Origin: DASZUC01 sp035547775
Lineage (GTDB): Bacteria > Patescibacteriota > Saccharimonadia > Saccharimonadales > UBA4665
DNA length: 43,425 nucleotides
Assembly: GCA_035547775.1 (NCBI GenBank)
Contig: DASZUC010000019.1
Span: forward strand, 1 to 43,425
Direction: 5' to 3'
Shown here: positions 16,844-26,960 of the stretch, in pieces
Position numbering within the stretch: position 1 is the first letter of the stretch
How the letters are laid out: each line of letters starts with the position of its first letter
The notes under the pieces: generated by a model
What the model was told of the DNA's origin: nothing
The model's database searches: none
Seen by the model: only the letters and a program-made list of their open reading frames with translations
Position numbers and translations under genes: made by a program

Positions 16844-16872
16844 TTTATAGCATGAATTACAATATTTTACAA
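16844..16872 (-). promoter_or_regulatory. Sigma-70 promoter of the 581-residue gene
   Basis: On the minus strand TTGTAA (16872-16867), 17-bp spacer, TATAAA (16849-16844), with an extended -10 TGC. The leader to the ATG at 16792 is about 45 nt. Confidence 0.7.
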
Positions 16873-16876
16873 GGAG

Positions 16877-17462
16877 TTAGGCAAGGCCGAGCTGCTTTTC
16901 AGCATCGGCATCAAAGACCGCCACGTTTTCGTGCGTGTTATCGATAAACAGATCACATTTAGCCTTGACGGCGGTGCCATCCAGACTGGCAGCATCGCCG
17001 CCCACTGGCTTGTGCATTTCAGCTTCTTCTTCGGCCACAAATTGCTTAAAGGTACGTTTATCATCCTTGCGATCACGCTGTTCGACATTCCGCTGAATGC
17101 GATCATAGCGCACGCGAGCATCGGCATCAATCCAGACGACAATGCCACCAAAGTCATGTACGCGGTCCACTTCTCCAGGGTTACGTAGGGAGGAAATCGC
17201 CACGCCTTCATACTCATCACGCACCAACTCGTACTCGGCAATCGCTTTATCGATGAGCACACCTAAACCAAGTTCACGGCGCCATTCAGCACTCACCATG
17301 CGCGTATTTTCGCGAATTGGCGGCAAACCACGGCGCACACATTCGGCCCGCAGTAAATCAGTCACCGAAACGAATAAATATTTGTGACGATCAGCCAACA
17401 TGTGCCCGAGCGTATCTTTACCCGAGCCATTAGTACCGGCAATGCCGATGATTTCTGGCACT

Positions 17463-17479
<17 letters not shown>
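16877..17479 (-). CDS. P-loop nucleotide kinase-like protein (adenylate/dephospho-CoA kinase type)
   Basis: 200 residues. Walker A GTNGSGKDT (14-22) opens a kinase-like domain with SVTDLLRAE, a conserved ISSLRNPGEVDRV segment like the 'S-RxP-E' strand of archaeal-type nucleotide kinases, VVWIDADARVRYDRI and an Arg/Lys-rich lid (RNVEQRDRKDDKRTF). It probably phosphorylates a small nucleotide-like substrate; which one cannot be told. It overlaps the end of rpoD by 17 nt and is the last gene of the dnaG-rpoD-kinase operon, so it is co-expressed with replication and transcription initiation genes. Confidence 0.8.
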
Positions 17480-18622
<1,143 letters not shown>

Positions 18623-18626
<4 letters not shown>

Positions 18627-20398
18627 CTAGCTCCTTTCACTTGGTTCAATAATGCGTCGTATTGTTTAGCCCGCGTCAGCAGTTCTCGTTGTGCTGTTTC
18701 ATCAGCATCGGTGAGCGCTTCGGCTAAGCGTTGTTTTTCGGTTTTGACAAATTGTTCCACCAGCCGGGTCTGCAATCGAGCGGCTTCGTAATGAAGTTCA
18801 TTGAGCTCGAGACCTTGGTAGAGTTCCTCGTAGAGTAATGCCTCTATCTTAACATAATCTCCGAAGTTCTGCACGGCGCCAACCTGCTCAACAGCCTTCG
18901 CGTCCTTACCGTCGAAATCTTTATGGGTTTTCAAAAACTCCAGCAGCTGCCTGCCGCTATCGGTGTAGAGCATTTCAGGAATAATGAGCTCTAGGAATTC
19001 GCGCAGCGTGCGGCGCATCAGCATCAAACTCAAGAAGTTATCTTGAGTTTTTTGGTTTTCAACGGCAACGACATCGAGGGGTTGAGGAGCAACTTTCACC
19101 CGACGCTGGCGAGCTGGTACGTCAGTAGCCGGCGTCTTGGCGAACTTTTGCTCCAATGCATCCAGACTAACATCCAGCACCTGAGCAATTTGATTCAAAT
19201 AATGATCGCGCTCCACCGGATCACTCAAACCTCGCACCACTGGCAGTAAAATATCGCTAAACTCACGCTTCCCCTGGGCGGTCGTCAGATTGAGCTCTTT
19301 TTGATAGCGAGCCATCAGCCAATCTAAAGCGTACTGATGATGCTCAATTGCCTCTTCCCACAGTTTTGGATCTTGCTTAATGAGCTCGTCGGGATCTTTA
19401 CCAGAGGGAATATCAATAATACTCAGCGAAACTTTAACGCGACTGGCAATAGGGATGGCTCGTTCGGTGGCTGCTACACCAGCTTTATCGGCATCAAAAC
19501 TGAGGCGAATGTCACCCGTGAAACGACTCAGAGCCTTTAGGTGCGGCTCAGTGAGCGCCGTCCCGGCCGTAGCTACCACCTGGCGCACTCCAGCTTGATG
19601 GCTGGCAATCACATCTAGGTTACCCTCTACCAGCACGGCCACTTTGGTTTTACGAATCATTTCTTTGGCCAAATGTAAGCCATAAATATGGCGACTTTTA
19701 TCGTACAGAACGGTTTGCGGCGTATTGATGTACTTCGGTGCATTTGGATCATCACTGAGTAAACGAGCCGTAAACCCAATCACTCGACCTTGCGGATCTT
19801 GCAATGGAATCATCAAGCGGCCACGAAACATATCTTGCAGACCGCCCCGATAATTTTGAGCAGTGAGGCCGGCCTGCTTGAGTTCGGCCTCAGTGAAGCC
19901 CTTACTCTTGGCAAAATCAATCAGTGCTGTACCAGTGTTTGGCGAATAGCCCAAGCGCCACTCCAGAGCAGTTTCTTTGCTAAAGGCTCGCTTTTTGAGC
20001 ACATATTCCAGAGCCGTCTGATTCTTTGAAAACTGAACTTGATAAAACTTAGTCGCCAGATCTAATAATGTATGCAGCCGTTCTTTGTTTGGACCACCAC
20101 GCTGTGGTGAAGAGCGATATTGCTCTATATCAATCCCGGCCTTACGCGCCAACAGCTCCAGTGCACCCTTAAAATCTAAACCTTCAACTTCCATAATGAA
20201 GCTGAACATGTTGCCACCCTTGCCGCTACTAAAGTCGTGCCAGATCTGTTTCTCTGGGCTAACCATGAAGCTTGGTGTCTTTTCATTGCTAAATGGCGAC
20301 AATCCGCGCCAGTTACGGCCGGCGCGCTTTAGTTGAACGTACTCAGAAATAACATCCTCAATACTTAAGCGAGCTTTGACCTCTTCAACAGCGTCCAT
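18623..20398 (-). CDS. dnaG: DNA primase lacking zinc ligands
   Basis: 591 residues. It makes RNA primers at the replication fork. The N-terminal zinc-binding domain is recognisable (GLSPFSNEKTPSFMV, QIWHDFSSGKGG), but all four ligands of the Cys-His-Cys-Cys site are replaced: S34, S37, D55 and S58. The catalytic core follows (EYVLKKRAFSKETALEWRLGYSP, GRLMIPLQDPQGRVIGFTARLL) with Toprim motifs VLVEGNLDVI and LSFDADKAG. The C-terminal 160 residues are helical and probably bind the helicase. It is the first gene of the dnaG-rpoD-kinase operon. The minus-strand upstream sequence TGC TAGATA ends 12 nt before the ATG, so the leader is about 6 nt or absent. Confidence 0.95.
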
Positions 20399-20469
20399 AG
20401 TATCTATAAGTATCTAGCAGCCAAGAGTAAGTAGCAAGGGTTAGCGGTTTGGGTCGTCCGGAACTCTTA

Positions 20470-20478
20470 TGCTTAAAT
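20470..20478 (+). promoter_or_regulatory. Extended -10, leaderless geometry
   Basis: TG, C, TTAAAT, then exactly 6 nt (ATATGA) and the ATG at 20485. No Shine-Dalgarno is present. Confidence 0.5.
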
Positions 20479-20484
20479 ATATGA

Positions 20485-21231
20485 ATGAATCCGCAGGATC
20501 CGCAATTGCCGCAACCGACCCCGCAAGCCGGTCAACCCTATCCCCCTAGTCAAACACCTCCGGCCGCCCTCAACAACGGGCCTATTTTGCCGCAGGCTGG
20601 GGCGCCGGCAGCGCCACGACCTGCAATTGAGCCCAGCTACGACTTTATTATGGATCCTAGCAAAGGCAGTGCGCATCTGGGCGCCAAACCGAGCACTGGT
20701 GTGCGTAGCCGGTTATTAATTGCAGCCGGCGGGGGCATCATTGTGATCATTGCCTTGCTGATTGGTGTCAAACTATTCTCCAAACCCAGCCCGCTCACCC
20801 CGGTCTTAACAGCGGTAGCCAAACAGCAGCAAGAACTTATTCACCTTACTGGCGACGATTTAAATAACAATAATGAGTCCCAATATTTATCGAGCACTCA
20901 TAGTGACTTCGCCATCACGGTCAATGCCAGCGTCACCAGCTCGCAAAGTCAGATGTTGAGCTATATGCAAAGTAATGGTGTTGATATCGACACCAAAATA
21001 TTGGCTCAGACTTTCAATAGCTCGCTGGACGATCAACTCACCACGGCCGTGTCAGCCGGCAACTTTGACAGCGTCTTCACCAGCCTGGTAGCTCAGCAAC
21101 TCAAAGCCTATCAGACGGCCCTGCAACAGGCTTACAACACCGTGCAAGGCCCAGTTGGCCGTGGTTTACTGCAAGACGATTTCCAGCAAACTCAGCTCTT
21201 ACTTACCCAACTCGCCTCAACCAACAGCTAG
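20485..21231 (+). CDS. Single-pass membrane protein with Pro-rich cytoplasmic N-terminus
   Basis: 248 residues, not a recognised family. Residues 1-50 are Pro/Gln-rich (NPQDPQLPQPTPQAGQPYPP), one membrane helix lies at about 76-96 (LLIAAGGGIIVIIALLIGVKLF), and the remaining 150 residues are a Gln/Ser/Thr-rich helical domain predicted to be outside. The layout (disordered Pro/Gln inside, one helix, helical outside) is common in small Patescibacteria envelope proteins. It is divergent from dnaG and ends 4 nt into the convergent YjbR gene. The function is unknown. Confidence 0.75.
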   Translation: MNPQDPQLPQPTPQAGQPYPPSQTPPAALNNGPILPQAGAPAAPRPAIEPSYDFIMDPSKGSAHLGAKPSTGVRSRLLIAAGGGIIVIIALLIGVKLFSKPSPLTPVLTAVAKQQQELIHLTGDDLNNNNESQYLSSTHSDFAITVNASVTSSQSQMLSYMQSNGVDIDTKILAQTFNSSLDDQLTTAVSAGNFDSVFTSLVAQQLKAYQTALQQAYNTVQGPVGRGLLQDDFQQTQLLLTQLASTNS

Positions 21232-21542
21232 GCCACCAACTGATACGAATGCCGGATTAAGTCCTGAACTTCTGGCCACTGCAATTGGCCCGACAGCACC
21301 AGCGTGTTCCAGTGCTTCTTATTCAGATGATACCCTGGCATGACCTCTTCATAGCGCTCACGGAGCACCGTGGATAAACCCGGGTCGCATTTTAGGCTCA
21401 GCCGCACCGGATCTTTACCTTCGGCAATCAGAGCAAACATCTTCTCACCTACTTTGTAGACGGCTACTTCCTCGCCAAACGGGTAATCTAGCCAAGCGTT
21501 CGGCATCGACAAAATATATTCTTCAACTGCTTTATGGTCCAT
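21228..21542 (-). CDS. MmcQ/YjbR family (DUF419) protein
   Basis: 104 residues, the usual family length. The family signatures are visible: SMPNAWLDYPFGEEVAVYKV, KMFALIAEG, VRLSLKCDPG, MPGYHLNKKHWNTLVL and the final LIRHSYQLV. Family members have a CyaY-like fold and are often called DNA-binding, but their role is not established. CATAAT preceded by TG sits 7 nt before the ATG, again suggesting a leaderless mRNA. It overlaps the convergent upstream-numbered gene by 4 nt. Confidence 0.88.
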   Translation of the reverse strand: MDHKAVEEYILSMPNAWLDYPFGEEVAVYKVGEKMFALIAEGKDPVRLSLKCDPGLSTVLRERYEEVMPGYHLNKKHWNTLVLSGQLQWPEVQDLIRHSYQLVA

Positions 21543-21671
21543 GGCTTCTATTATGCACTAATCAAACACAATATTGACCAGGTAGTTTTATCATTTTTTA
21601 GTATTGCTTTTTTGACAAAAGGAGTATAATGACGATCAGATTCAAGGTTAAAGGAAACGGGAGGCCTTACC

Positions 21672-24600
21672 ATGGGAGAGCGACGATTACGCACGCTATT
21701 CAAGCGCGCGCGAAACACTATTATCAATAGCACGACAGCTGCCGTGCTGGTTACTAGCAGCTTAGGTGGCGCCCTGCCAGTTATACTAAGCGGTACGGCA
21801 TTCGCTACTCCCGCTGACACTAGTTTCACGACTAGCACTAACTATGTTCGCGAGAACAATACGGGTGATATCGATGCCCAGATCGTTACTCCAACCAGTT
21901 CAACCGATATTGAGTTCTTCCTCAATGGCGACACCAGTAGCCCAATTGCTGGTGTTGATGCCGGTCCGGCAAGCACGGGTCACGAATGGTACCGCCTTAA
22001 AACCGCGTTGCCTGCTGGCCAGTATGCCGTTAGCGCGCAAGTCACTCTTAGTGGTGACACCACTCCCTCTACTGTCAACGGTGGCACCACTGTCTACTCC
22101 CTAGACACACCTTCTTACTCCTACGTCTTCCCGAACGCAAGCACACACGTTTTCCGCCCAAGCGACAATCCTGTCCGAGTCAAAATTGACGACCAATACG
22201 GCCAATTCAACAATCTGCAGTTTAATGTTTACCACTTCGATGGTGGTGTACTTGGCAGCCAAGTTGGTGGCACTCTAACTATGCCTCGCAGCAGTTGTGC
22301 AGTCACCGTCCCCGCTACCAATGCTGTTTGCAACCTGAGCAACGCTCCAGGCTGGACAAACCTTAATGAAGGTACTTACAAAGTTAACTTAGCTTCAGAT
22401 ACCTTGGCTCACAACGGTTTGCGCTTCACTCAGAACAACTACTCCGTTCCTTTCACGATCGACAACACCGTTCCGACTATCTCAAACCTGACCATTACCA
22501 ACTCTGCCCCTGCCTACAGCACCCCAGTTGACGTGAGCGCAACCGCTACTGACGCTAACGGTATCGACAGTGTGCGTTTCTACATTACCGCACCACGTGC
22601 TAGTGATGGCGTCTGTGACGGTAATGGCACAGTACTGGGTAGCGCCACTGATTCAACTGGGATTGGCAGCACGTACAGTGGAGTACTCGATACTTCAGCA
22701 CTAACTGGCGACTACTGTGTCAACGCACAGTCCGCAGATAATGCCAGTCACCACAGCGCTATCTTGCGTCAAAAAGTTACCATCGACAACAGCGCCCCGG
22801 CCGTCCCAACTCTGACCTTCCCAGTCGACGGCGTTGTTCGTCAAACTTCCAACAGCAACCACTCTGACTGGTCAGCAGTCACCGACCCTGACGGTCCCGT
22901 TACTTACAACTACGAGTCAGCCTTTGACACTGCTTTCACTAACTTGGCATACGGCCCGTCCAGCACTGGCACTGCCACCACCATCGCTAACCCAGGTGAA
23001 CCAGAAGGTACGTACTACTGGCGCGTCCAAGCCTGCGACGCTCTCGGTAACTGTAGCGCCTGGTCAGCTTACCGCACGATTCACATCGACAACACCGCAC
23101 CAGTAGTTTCTGTCACCCCAACCGCCGGCTCACTACTGCATGGCACTGAAACCTTCCACATTACTGTTAACGAAGCCCACCCAGGCAACTGGAGCCACGT
23201 TTACGTCTACTTGTATGACAATGGCGGCACTCAGAAGAGCAAAGGCGCCAGTGTTGATCTGAGCAGCGGCAGCGCCGACTTTACCGTCGACACTAGCCTG
23301 CTCGATGATGGCTTAGCTACCTTCGACGTCGGTAAGTTAACTGACGCTGCTGGTAACTCGACGAGCGTTGACGCAGGTCACCCGTCCGGTGGCGACAGCT
23401 ACTTCAAGAACTACTTGATCGACAACACCGCACCAAAAATCACCGTCAACAGCTTGTTCACCCACGCCAGCACTCCGACCGTTACCGGCACCGTTGACGA
23501 CCCAACTGCTAACATTAGCGTCCAAGTCCACGGTCACATCTACACCGCCACCAACAACGGCGATGGCACCTGGAGTGTTGATGTCACCAACCACTTGACT
23601 GATGGCGTCTACGACGTCCAAGCCACCGCTACCGATGCAGCTGGCAATGTGGGCACCGACAGCACCACCAACGAACTCATCGTTGACACGCACCCAGCTA
23701 GCACGCCAATTCTGATTACTCCACTGGATGGCAGCTTCACCAACGACAACACGCCACTACTCAGCTGGCTACCTTCACTGACACCTAACGGCCCGGTCGG
23801 CTACGAAGTTGAAGTTGCTACCGACAGCGGTTTCACCAATGTTGTAGTTGACCACTTGGGCAGCTCATTGCTCTACAACTCCCCAACCTTAAGCGATGGC
23901 ACTTACTATGTCCGCGTTCGCGGCACTGACATTCTGGGCGGCCAGAGCGGCTGGAGCGGTACTCATAAGTTCACGGTTGATACTGCAGCTCCTAGCGTTC
24001 AAATCACCTCTCCAGGCAACGGCGACCACGTCAAGAACACTGTTCCCGTTACTGGCACCTTCAGCGATGCCAACGCAACCGCTTACACCTGGACCGTCGT
24101 AGACTCACACCACCACATTGTCTACTTCCACTTGGCTGGTGGCACCACCGTCAATCCACTGAGCCTCAGCTCATTTGCCGATGGTACCTACACCATCACA
24201 TTGGAAGGCTTTGACGCCGCTGGCAACCACACCAGCTCCACTATCACCATCGTCATCGATGACATAGCTCCAACCGTAGCTATTAGCGGCCCGAGCTTCA
24301 CCAACGACAACACCCCCACAGTCACCGGCACCGTTGATGACCCCGATGCTACTATCAGCATCAATGTCGGTGGCCACGATTACACTGGCACCAATCATGG
24401 CGACGGCACCTGGAGTGCGGACGTCACCCATCACCTGAACGACGGTCACTACACGGTCAGCGTAACCGCTACCGACTTGGCCGGCAATGTCGGCACCAAC
24501 ACCGCCTCAATGACAGTTGATGCTCACCCGGCTTCCACGCCATTCCTGCTCACACCACTGAACAACTCTTACATCAGCGACAATACGCCATTCGTTTCAT

Positions 24601-26279
24601 GGCTACCATCACTGACGCCTAACGGTCCTGTGACCTATGACCTGCAGATTGCTACCGACAGCGGTTTCACCAATGTTGTCGTTGATCACAGCGGCAACGG
24701 TCTGACTTTCAGCCCCAACACCGCTTTAAGTGATGGCACCTACTACGCTCGCGTTAACGCAACAGACCACCTCGGTGGCCAGAGCAGCTGGAGCGGTGTG
24801 CACCAGTTCACCATCGACACGGTCGCGCCTCACGTGCACATTTTCCGTCCTCACGATGGCGCATTCGTTCGCGGTACTGTTCAACTGCGTGGCTACGCGA
24901 GCGACAGCAACCCGAACCGTTACGCCTGGGTCATTACCAACTCGCACAATCACATTGTCTTCATTCAAATCCTGCAAACCCCGCCAGTTGCTCCCGTTAA
25001 CTGGGACACGACCGGCGTGGCTGATGGCACCTACACCATCACCCTGAGCGACAGCGATGCTGCCCTCAACAGTAACTACGATTCAGTCACGGTCACTGTC
25101 GATAACACCGCCCCGACTATCAGTTTTGCAAGCCCCAGTGATGGTGATACCGTTCACGGCACAATTGATGTGAACGTGGACGTCAACGACACCAACTTAA
25201 GCCAATACCGTCTGCGCGTTGATGGCAACTTGGTCCAGAGCGACCACCACGCTGTTAACGGTACCGAGACCTACAGCCTGGACACCACCACCCTCAGTGA
25301 TGGTAGCCACACCCTGAAGGCCGCTGCCCGCGACGCCGCCGGTAACTGGGCCAGCGTGACCGAAACCATTGTGGTCGACAATGCTGCTCCAGCCGTACCA
25401 ACCGCAGCTTTCACAGCCACTCCTAGTGGCACCAACGTAGCTGATGGCGGTGTCACCAACTCCCTACACTTCACCTTCAACCTGACCAACCCAGCTAGCG
25501 ATGGTGTAACCCGCTACCAACTAGAATACTGGAATAACATTAGTGGCTCAGCCTTTGACGGCCAGGCCAACGCTTGGAGCCCAACCGACTTAAGTGGTTA
25601 CTCAAGCTCTTTGGGCGTTTACAATGACCAGTTTACCCAGGGCGATGGTACACACTTCTTCGCTTTCAGTGCTTGTGATGCCGTAGGCAACTGTTCAGCC
25701 TTCTCAACCCCATTCCAGGTAACCTACGACAGTACAGCTCCAACCACTCCGGTGGCCAACCCAGCTGCTGGCACTTACACCAGCGCTCAGTCAGTCACTT
25801 TGAGCAGCAGCGATACTGGCAGTGGCTTAGCTGGCATCTACTACACAACTGACGGCACCACACCAAACAACACCGGCAACGGTACGTTGTACACCGGCGC
25901 CATCAGCGTTGGCAGCAGCGAAACCATCACGGCTATTGCTTACGACAATGCCGGCAACGCCAGTGCAGTCCTGACCGCCAACTACACCATCAACATTCCG
26001 TCACCTACCCAGCCGACCACGCCAACGCCGAACACCAACGACAACAGCGATAACACCGACACGGGTAATGTGCTCAGCACCGAAACAACTACGCCGAACG
26101 ATCAGAACAATGACGGCGGCCAAGTGAAAGGTGCTAACACCGACAAGGGCAACAACGATAAGTCACAGAACAGTAACTTCCTCGGCCTCGGCTGGTGGTG
26201 GTTACTGGTCTTGGCAGCTATCCTTGGTGGCTGGTGGTTCTTGTTCGGTCGCCGCCGCAAAGATGACGACGAAAATTAA
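21672..26279 (+). CDS. Giant secreted surface protein with Ig-like repeats and C-terminal membrane anchor
   Basis: 1535 residues. A basic N-terminus and hydrophobic stretch (1-45, ending GTAFA-TPA) form a signal peptide. The body is a string of Ig/cadherin-like beta-sandwich repeats, each ending in forms of 'IDNTAP' (about every 90-110 residues) and containing 'DGTYxxxxxATDxAGN'. One multidomain unit of about 280 residues is duplicated (GTVDDP copies 840 nt apart). Near the end is a chitobiase C-terminal-like repeat (GIYYTTDGTTPNN). Then comes an Asn/Thr/Pro linker, a Trp-rich membrane helix (WWWLLVLAAILGGWWFLF) and RRRK. No LPXTG is present. It probably serves as a long adhesin or cell-wall-anchored stalk, for example in host contact. 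The ribosome site is GGAGG. A strong terminator follows. Confidence 0.88.
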   Translation: MGERRLRTLFKRARNTIINSTTAAVLVTSSLGGALPVILSGTAFATPADTSFTTSTNYVRENNTGDIDAQIVTPTSSTDIEFFLNGDTSSPIAGVDAGPASTGHEWYRLKTALPAGQYAVSAQVTLSGDTTPSTVNGGTTVYSLDTPSYSYVFPNASTHVFRPSDNPVRVKIDDQYGQFNNLQFNVYHFDGGVLGSQVGGTLTMPRSSCAVTVPATNAVCNLSNAPGWTNLNEGTYKVNLASDTLAHNGLRFTQNNYSVPFTIDNTVPTISNLTITNSAPAYSTPVDVSATATDANGIDSVRFYITAPRASDGVCDGNGTVLGSATDSTGIGSTYSGVLDTSALTGDYCVNAQSADNASHHSAILRQKVTIDNSAPAVPTLTFPVDGVVRQTSNSNHSDWSAVTDPDGPVTYNYESAFDTAFTNLAYGPSSTGTATTIANPGEPEGTYYWRVQACDALGNCSAWSAYRTIHIDNTAPVVSVTPTAGSLLHGTETFHITVNEAHPGNWSHVYVYLYDNGGTQKSKGASVDLSSGSADFTVDTSLLDDGLATFDVGKLTDAAGNSTSVDAGHPSGGDSYFKNYLIDNTAPKITVNSLFTHASTPTVTGTVDDPTANISVQVHGHIYTATNNGDGTWSVDVTNHLTDGVYDVQATATDAAGNVGTDSTTNELIVDTHPASTPILITPLDGSFTNDNTPLLSWLPSLTPNGPVGYEVEVATDSGFTNVVVDHLGSSLLYNSPTLSDGTYYVRVRGTDILGGQSGWSGTHKFTVDTAAPSVQITSPGNGDHVKNTVPVTGTFSDANATAYTWTVVDSHHHIVYFHLAGGTTVNPLSLSSFADGTYTITLEGFDAAGNHTSSTITIVIDDIAPTVAISGPSFTNDNTPTVTGTVDDPDATISINVGGHDYTGTNHGDGTWSADVTHHLNDGHYTVSVTATDLAGNVGTNTASMTVDAHPASTPFLLTPLNNSYISDNTPFVSWLPSLTPNGPVTYDLQIATDSGFTNVVVDHSGNGLTFSPNTALSDGTYYARVNATDHLGGQSSWSGVHQFTIDTVAPHVHIFRPHDGAFVRGTVQLRGYASDSNPNRYAWVITNSHNHIVFIQILQTPPVAPVNWDTTGVADGTYTITLSDSDAALNSNYDSVTVTVDNTAPTISFASPSDGDTVHGTIDVNVDVNDTNLSQYRLRVDGNLVQSDHHAVNGTETYSLDTTTLSDGSHTLKAAARDAAGNWASVTETIVVDNAAPAVPTAAFTATPSGTNVADGGVTNSLHFTFNLTNPASDGVTRYQLEYWNNISGSAFDGQANAWSPTDLSGYSSSLGVYNDQFTQGDGTHFFAFSACDAVGNCSAFSTPFQVTYDSTAPTTPVANPAAGTYTSAQSVTLSSSDTGSGLAGIYYTTDGTTPNNTGNGTLYTGAISVGSSETITAIAYDNAGNASAVLTANYTINIPSPTQPTTPTPNTNDNSDNTDTGNVLSTETTTPNDQNNDGGQVKGANTDKGNNDKSQNSNFLGLGWWWLLVLAAILGGWWFLFGRRRKDDDEN
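23471..24830 (+). repeat. Internal ~840-nt duplication in the surface protein gene
   Basis: The block starting ACCGGCACCGTTGA at 23485 recurs 840 nt later (24325); downstream landmarks (HPASTP, SWLPSLTPNGP, ATDSGFTNVVVDH) recur 834 nt apart. The protein identity between copies is high, while silent sites differ, so the duplication is not recent. Confidence 0.75.
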
Positions 26280-26301
26280 ATAAAAACCCCTAACTAAAAA
26301 G

Positions 26302-26330
26302 AAACTCCCCGTACAACCGGGGAGTTTTTA
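26302..26330. terminator. Bidirectional Rho-independent terminator
   Basis: AAACTCCCC (26302-26310), 8-nt loop, GGGGAGTTT (26319-26327), then TT on the plus strand; on the minus strand the stem is followed by a T-rich run (TTTCTTTTT, overlapping its end). It ends the surface protein gene and the convergent orn gene. Confidence 0.88.
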
Positions 26331-26340
26331 AGTGGCACTC

Positions 26341-26901
26341 CTAGTTAACCTGATCGTTCGTTTTAAAGAATTCCAAATAGTACTGCAGCTCTGCAATTGA
26401 AGCCTGGATGTCATCGAAGGCCCGATGGGTTTCATTCTTGCCAAAAGTCACGCCATATTTGCCCTGCATGACGATCTTCCAAGCTGAAACGTCCAGCATG
26501 CGGTAATGCAGCAAAGCATCAACTTCTGGCCACCACTTCTTAATAAATATCCGGTCATTATGAATAGAGTTGCCCGCCAGGATCGCCGGCTCATCACCAA
26601 ACTGAGCCTTAATAAAGCCAATCAGTTCATGGATCACATCTTGCTCTGGTTTACCTTCATTGCGTACTCGATCAGTTAAACCCGAGCTGTCGTGTTGCGC
26701 CTGGGCCCACTCGTTCATCTGTGATAATTTCTCTTCTGGCTGCTTAATGAGCGCTTCGTAGCTGGCTAGCGTTTTAAACGTAAAATCGGTTACCTCAGCA
26801 GCAATTTCAATAATGACGTGCTGATCCGGATCAAGTCCAGTCATTTCCAAATCAACCCACAACAGTTTGGTGGGAATAGCGTTTTTATCTATTTCAGCCA
26901 T
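26341..26901 (-). CDS. orn: Oligoribonuclease
   Basis: 186 residues from the ATG at 26901; an in-frame ATG at 26928 lies inside the upstream terminator and before the -10, so it is rejected. This DEDDh 3'-5' exonuclease degrades 2-5 nt RNA fragments at the end of mRNA turnover. Catalytic residues are all present: D17 and E19 (WVDLEMTG), D116 (NSIHNDRIFI), H159 and D164 (ETHRAFDDIQASI). The length matches the family. The extended -10 TGC TATCAT is 6 nt before the ATG. Confidence 0.95.
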   Translation of the reverse strand: MAEIDKNAIPTKLLWVDLEMTGLDPDQHVIIEIAAEVTDFTFKTLASYEALIKQPEEKLSQMNEWAQAQHDSSGLTDRVRNEGKPEQDVIHELIGFIKAQFGDEPAILAGNSIHNDRIFIKKWWPEVDALLHYRMLDVSAWKIVMQGKYGVTFGKNETHRAFDDIQASIAELQYYLEFFKTNDQVN

Positions 26902-26907
26902 GTTCCT

Positions 26908-26916
26908 ATGATAGCA
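26908..26916 (-). promoter_or_regulatory. Extended -10 of orn, leaderless geometry
   Basis: On the minus strand TG, C, TATCAT, then AGGAAC (6 nt) and the ATG. It is adjacent to the terminator of the preceding gene. Confidence 0.6.
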
Positions 26917-26941
26917 AAAAGAGACCATTTATGGCCTCTTT
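26916..26941 (-). terminator. Rho-independent terminator of the FMN reductase gene
   Basis: On the minus strand AAAGAGGCCA, loop TAAA, TGGTCTCTTT, then TT: a 10-bp stem with one G-U pair and a T-run, just after the gene ending at 26961. Confidence 0.8.
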
Positions 26942-26960
26942 CCTGCTCGCTAGCTAACAA

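Noticed and set aside
9005..16872. Known restriction-modification, BREX, DISARM or Zorya locus
   Set aside because: No restriction nuclease, PglZ, helicase, PLD nuclease or MotAB-like gene is present; only a GHKL ATPase and a methyltransferase-like fold overlap in theme.
21672..26279. LPXTG anchoring of the 1535-residue protein
   Set aside because: No LPXTG-like motif precedes the C-terminal helix; VKGANTDKG lies in the linker but is not a recognised sorting signal.
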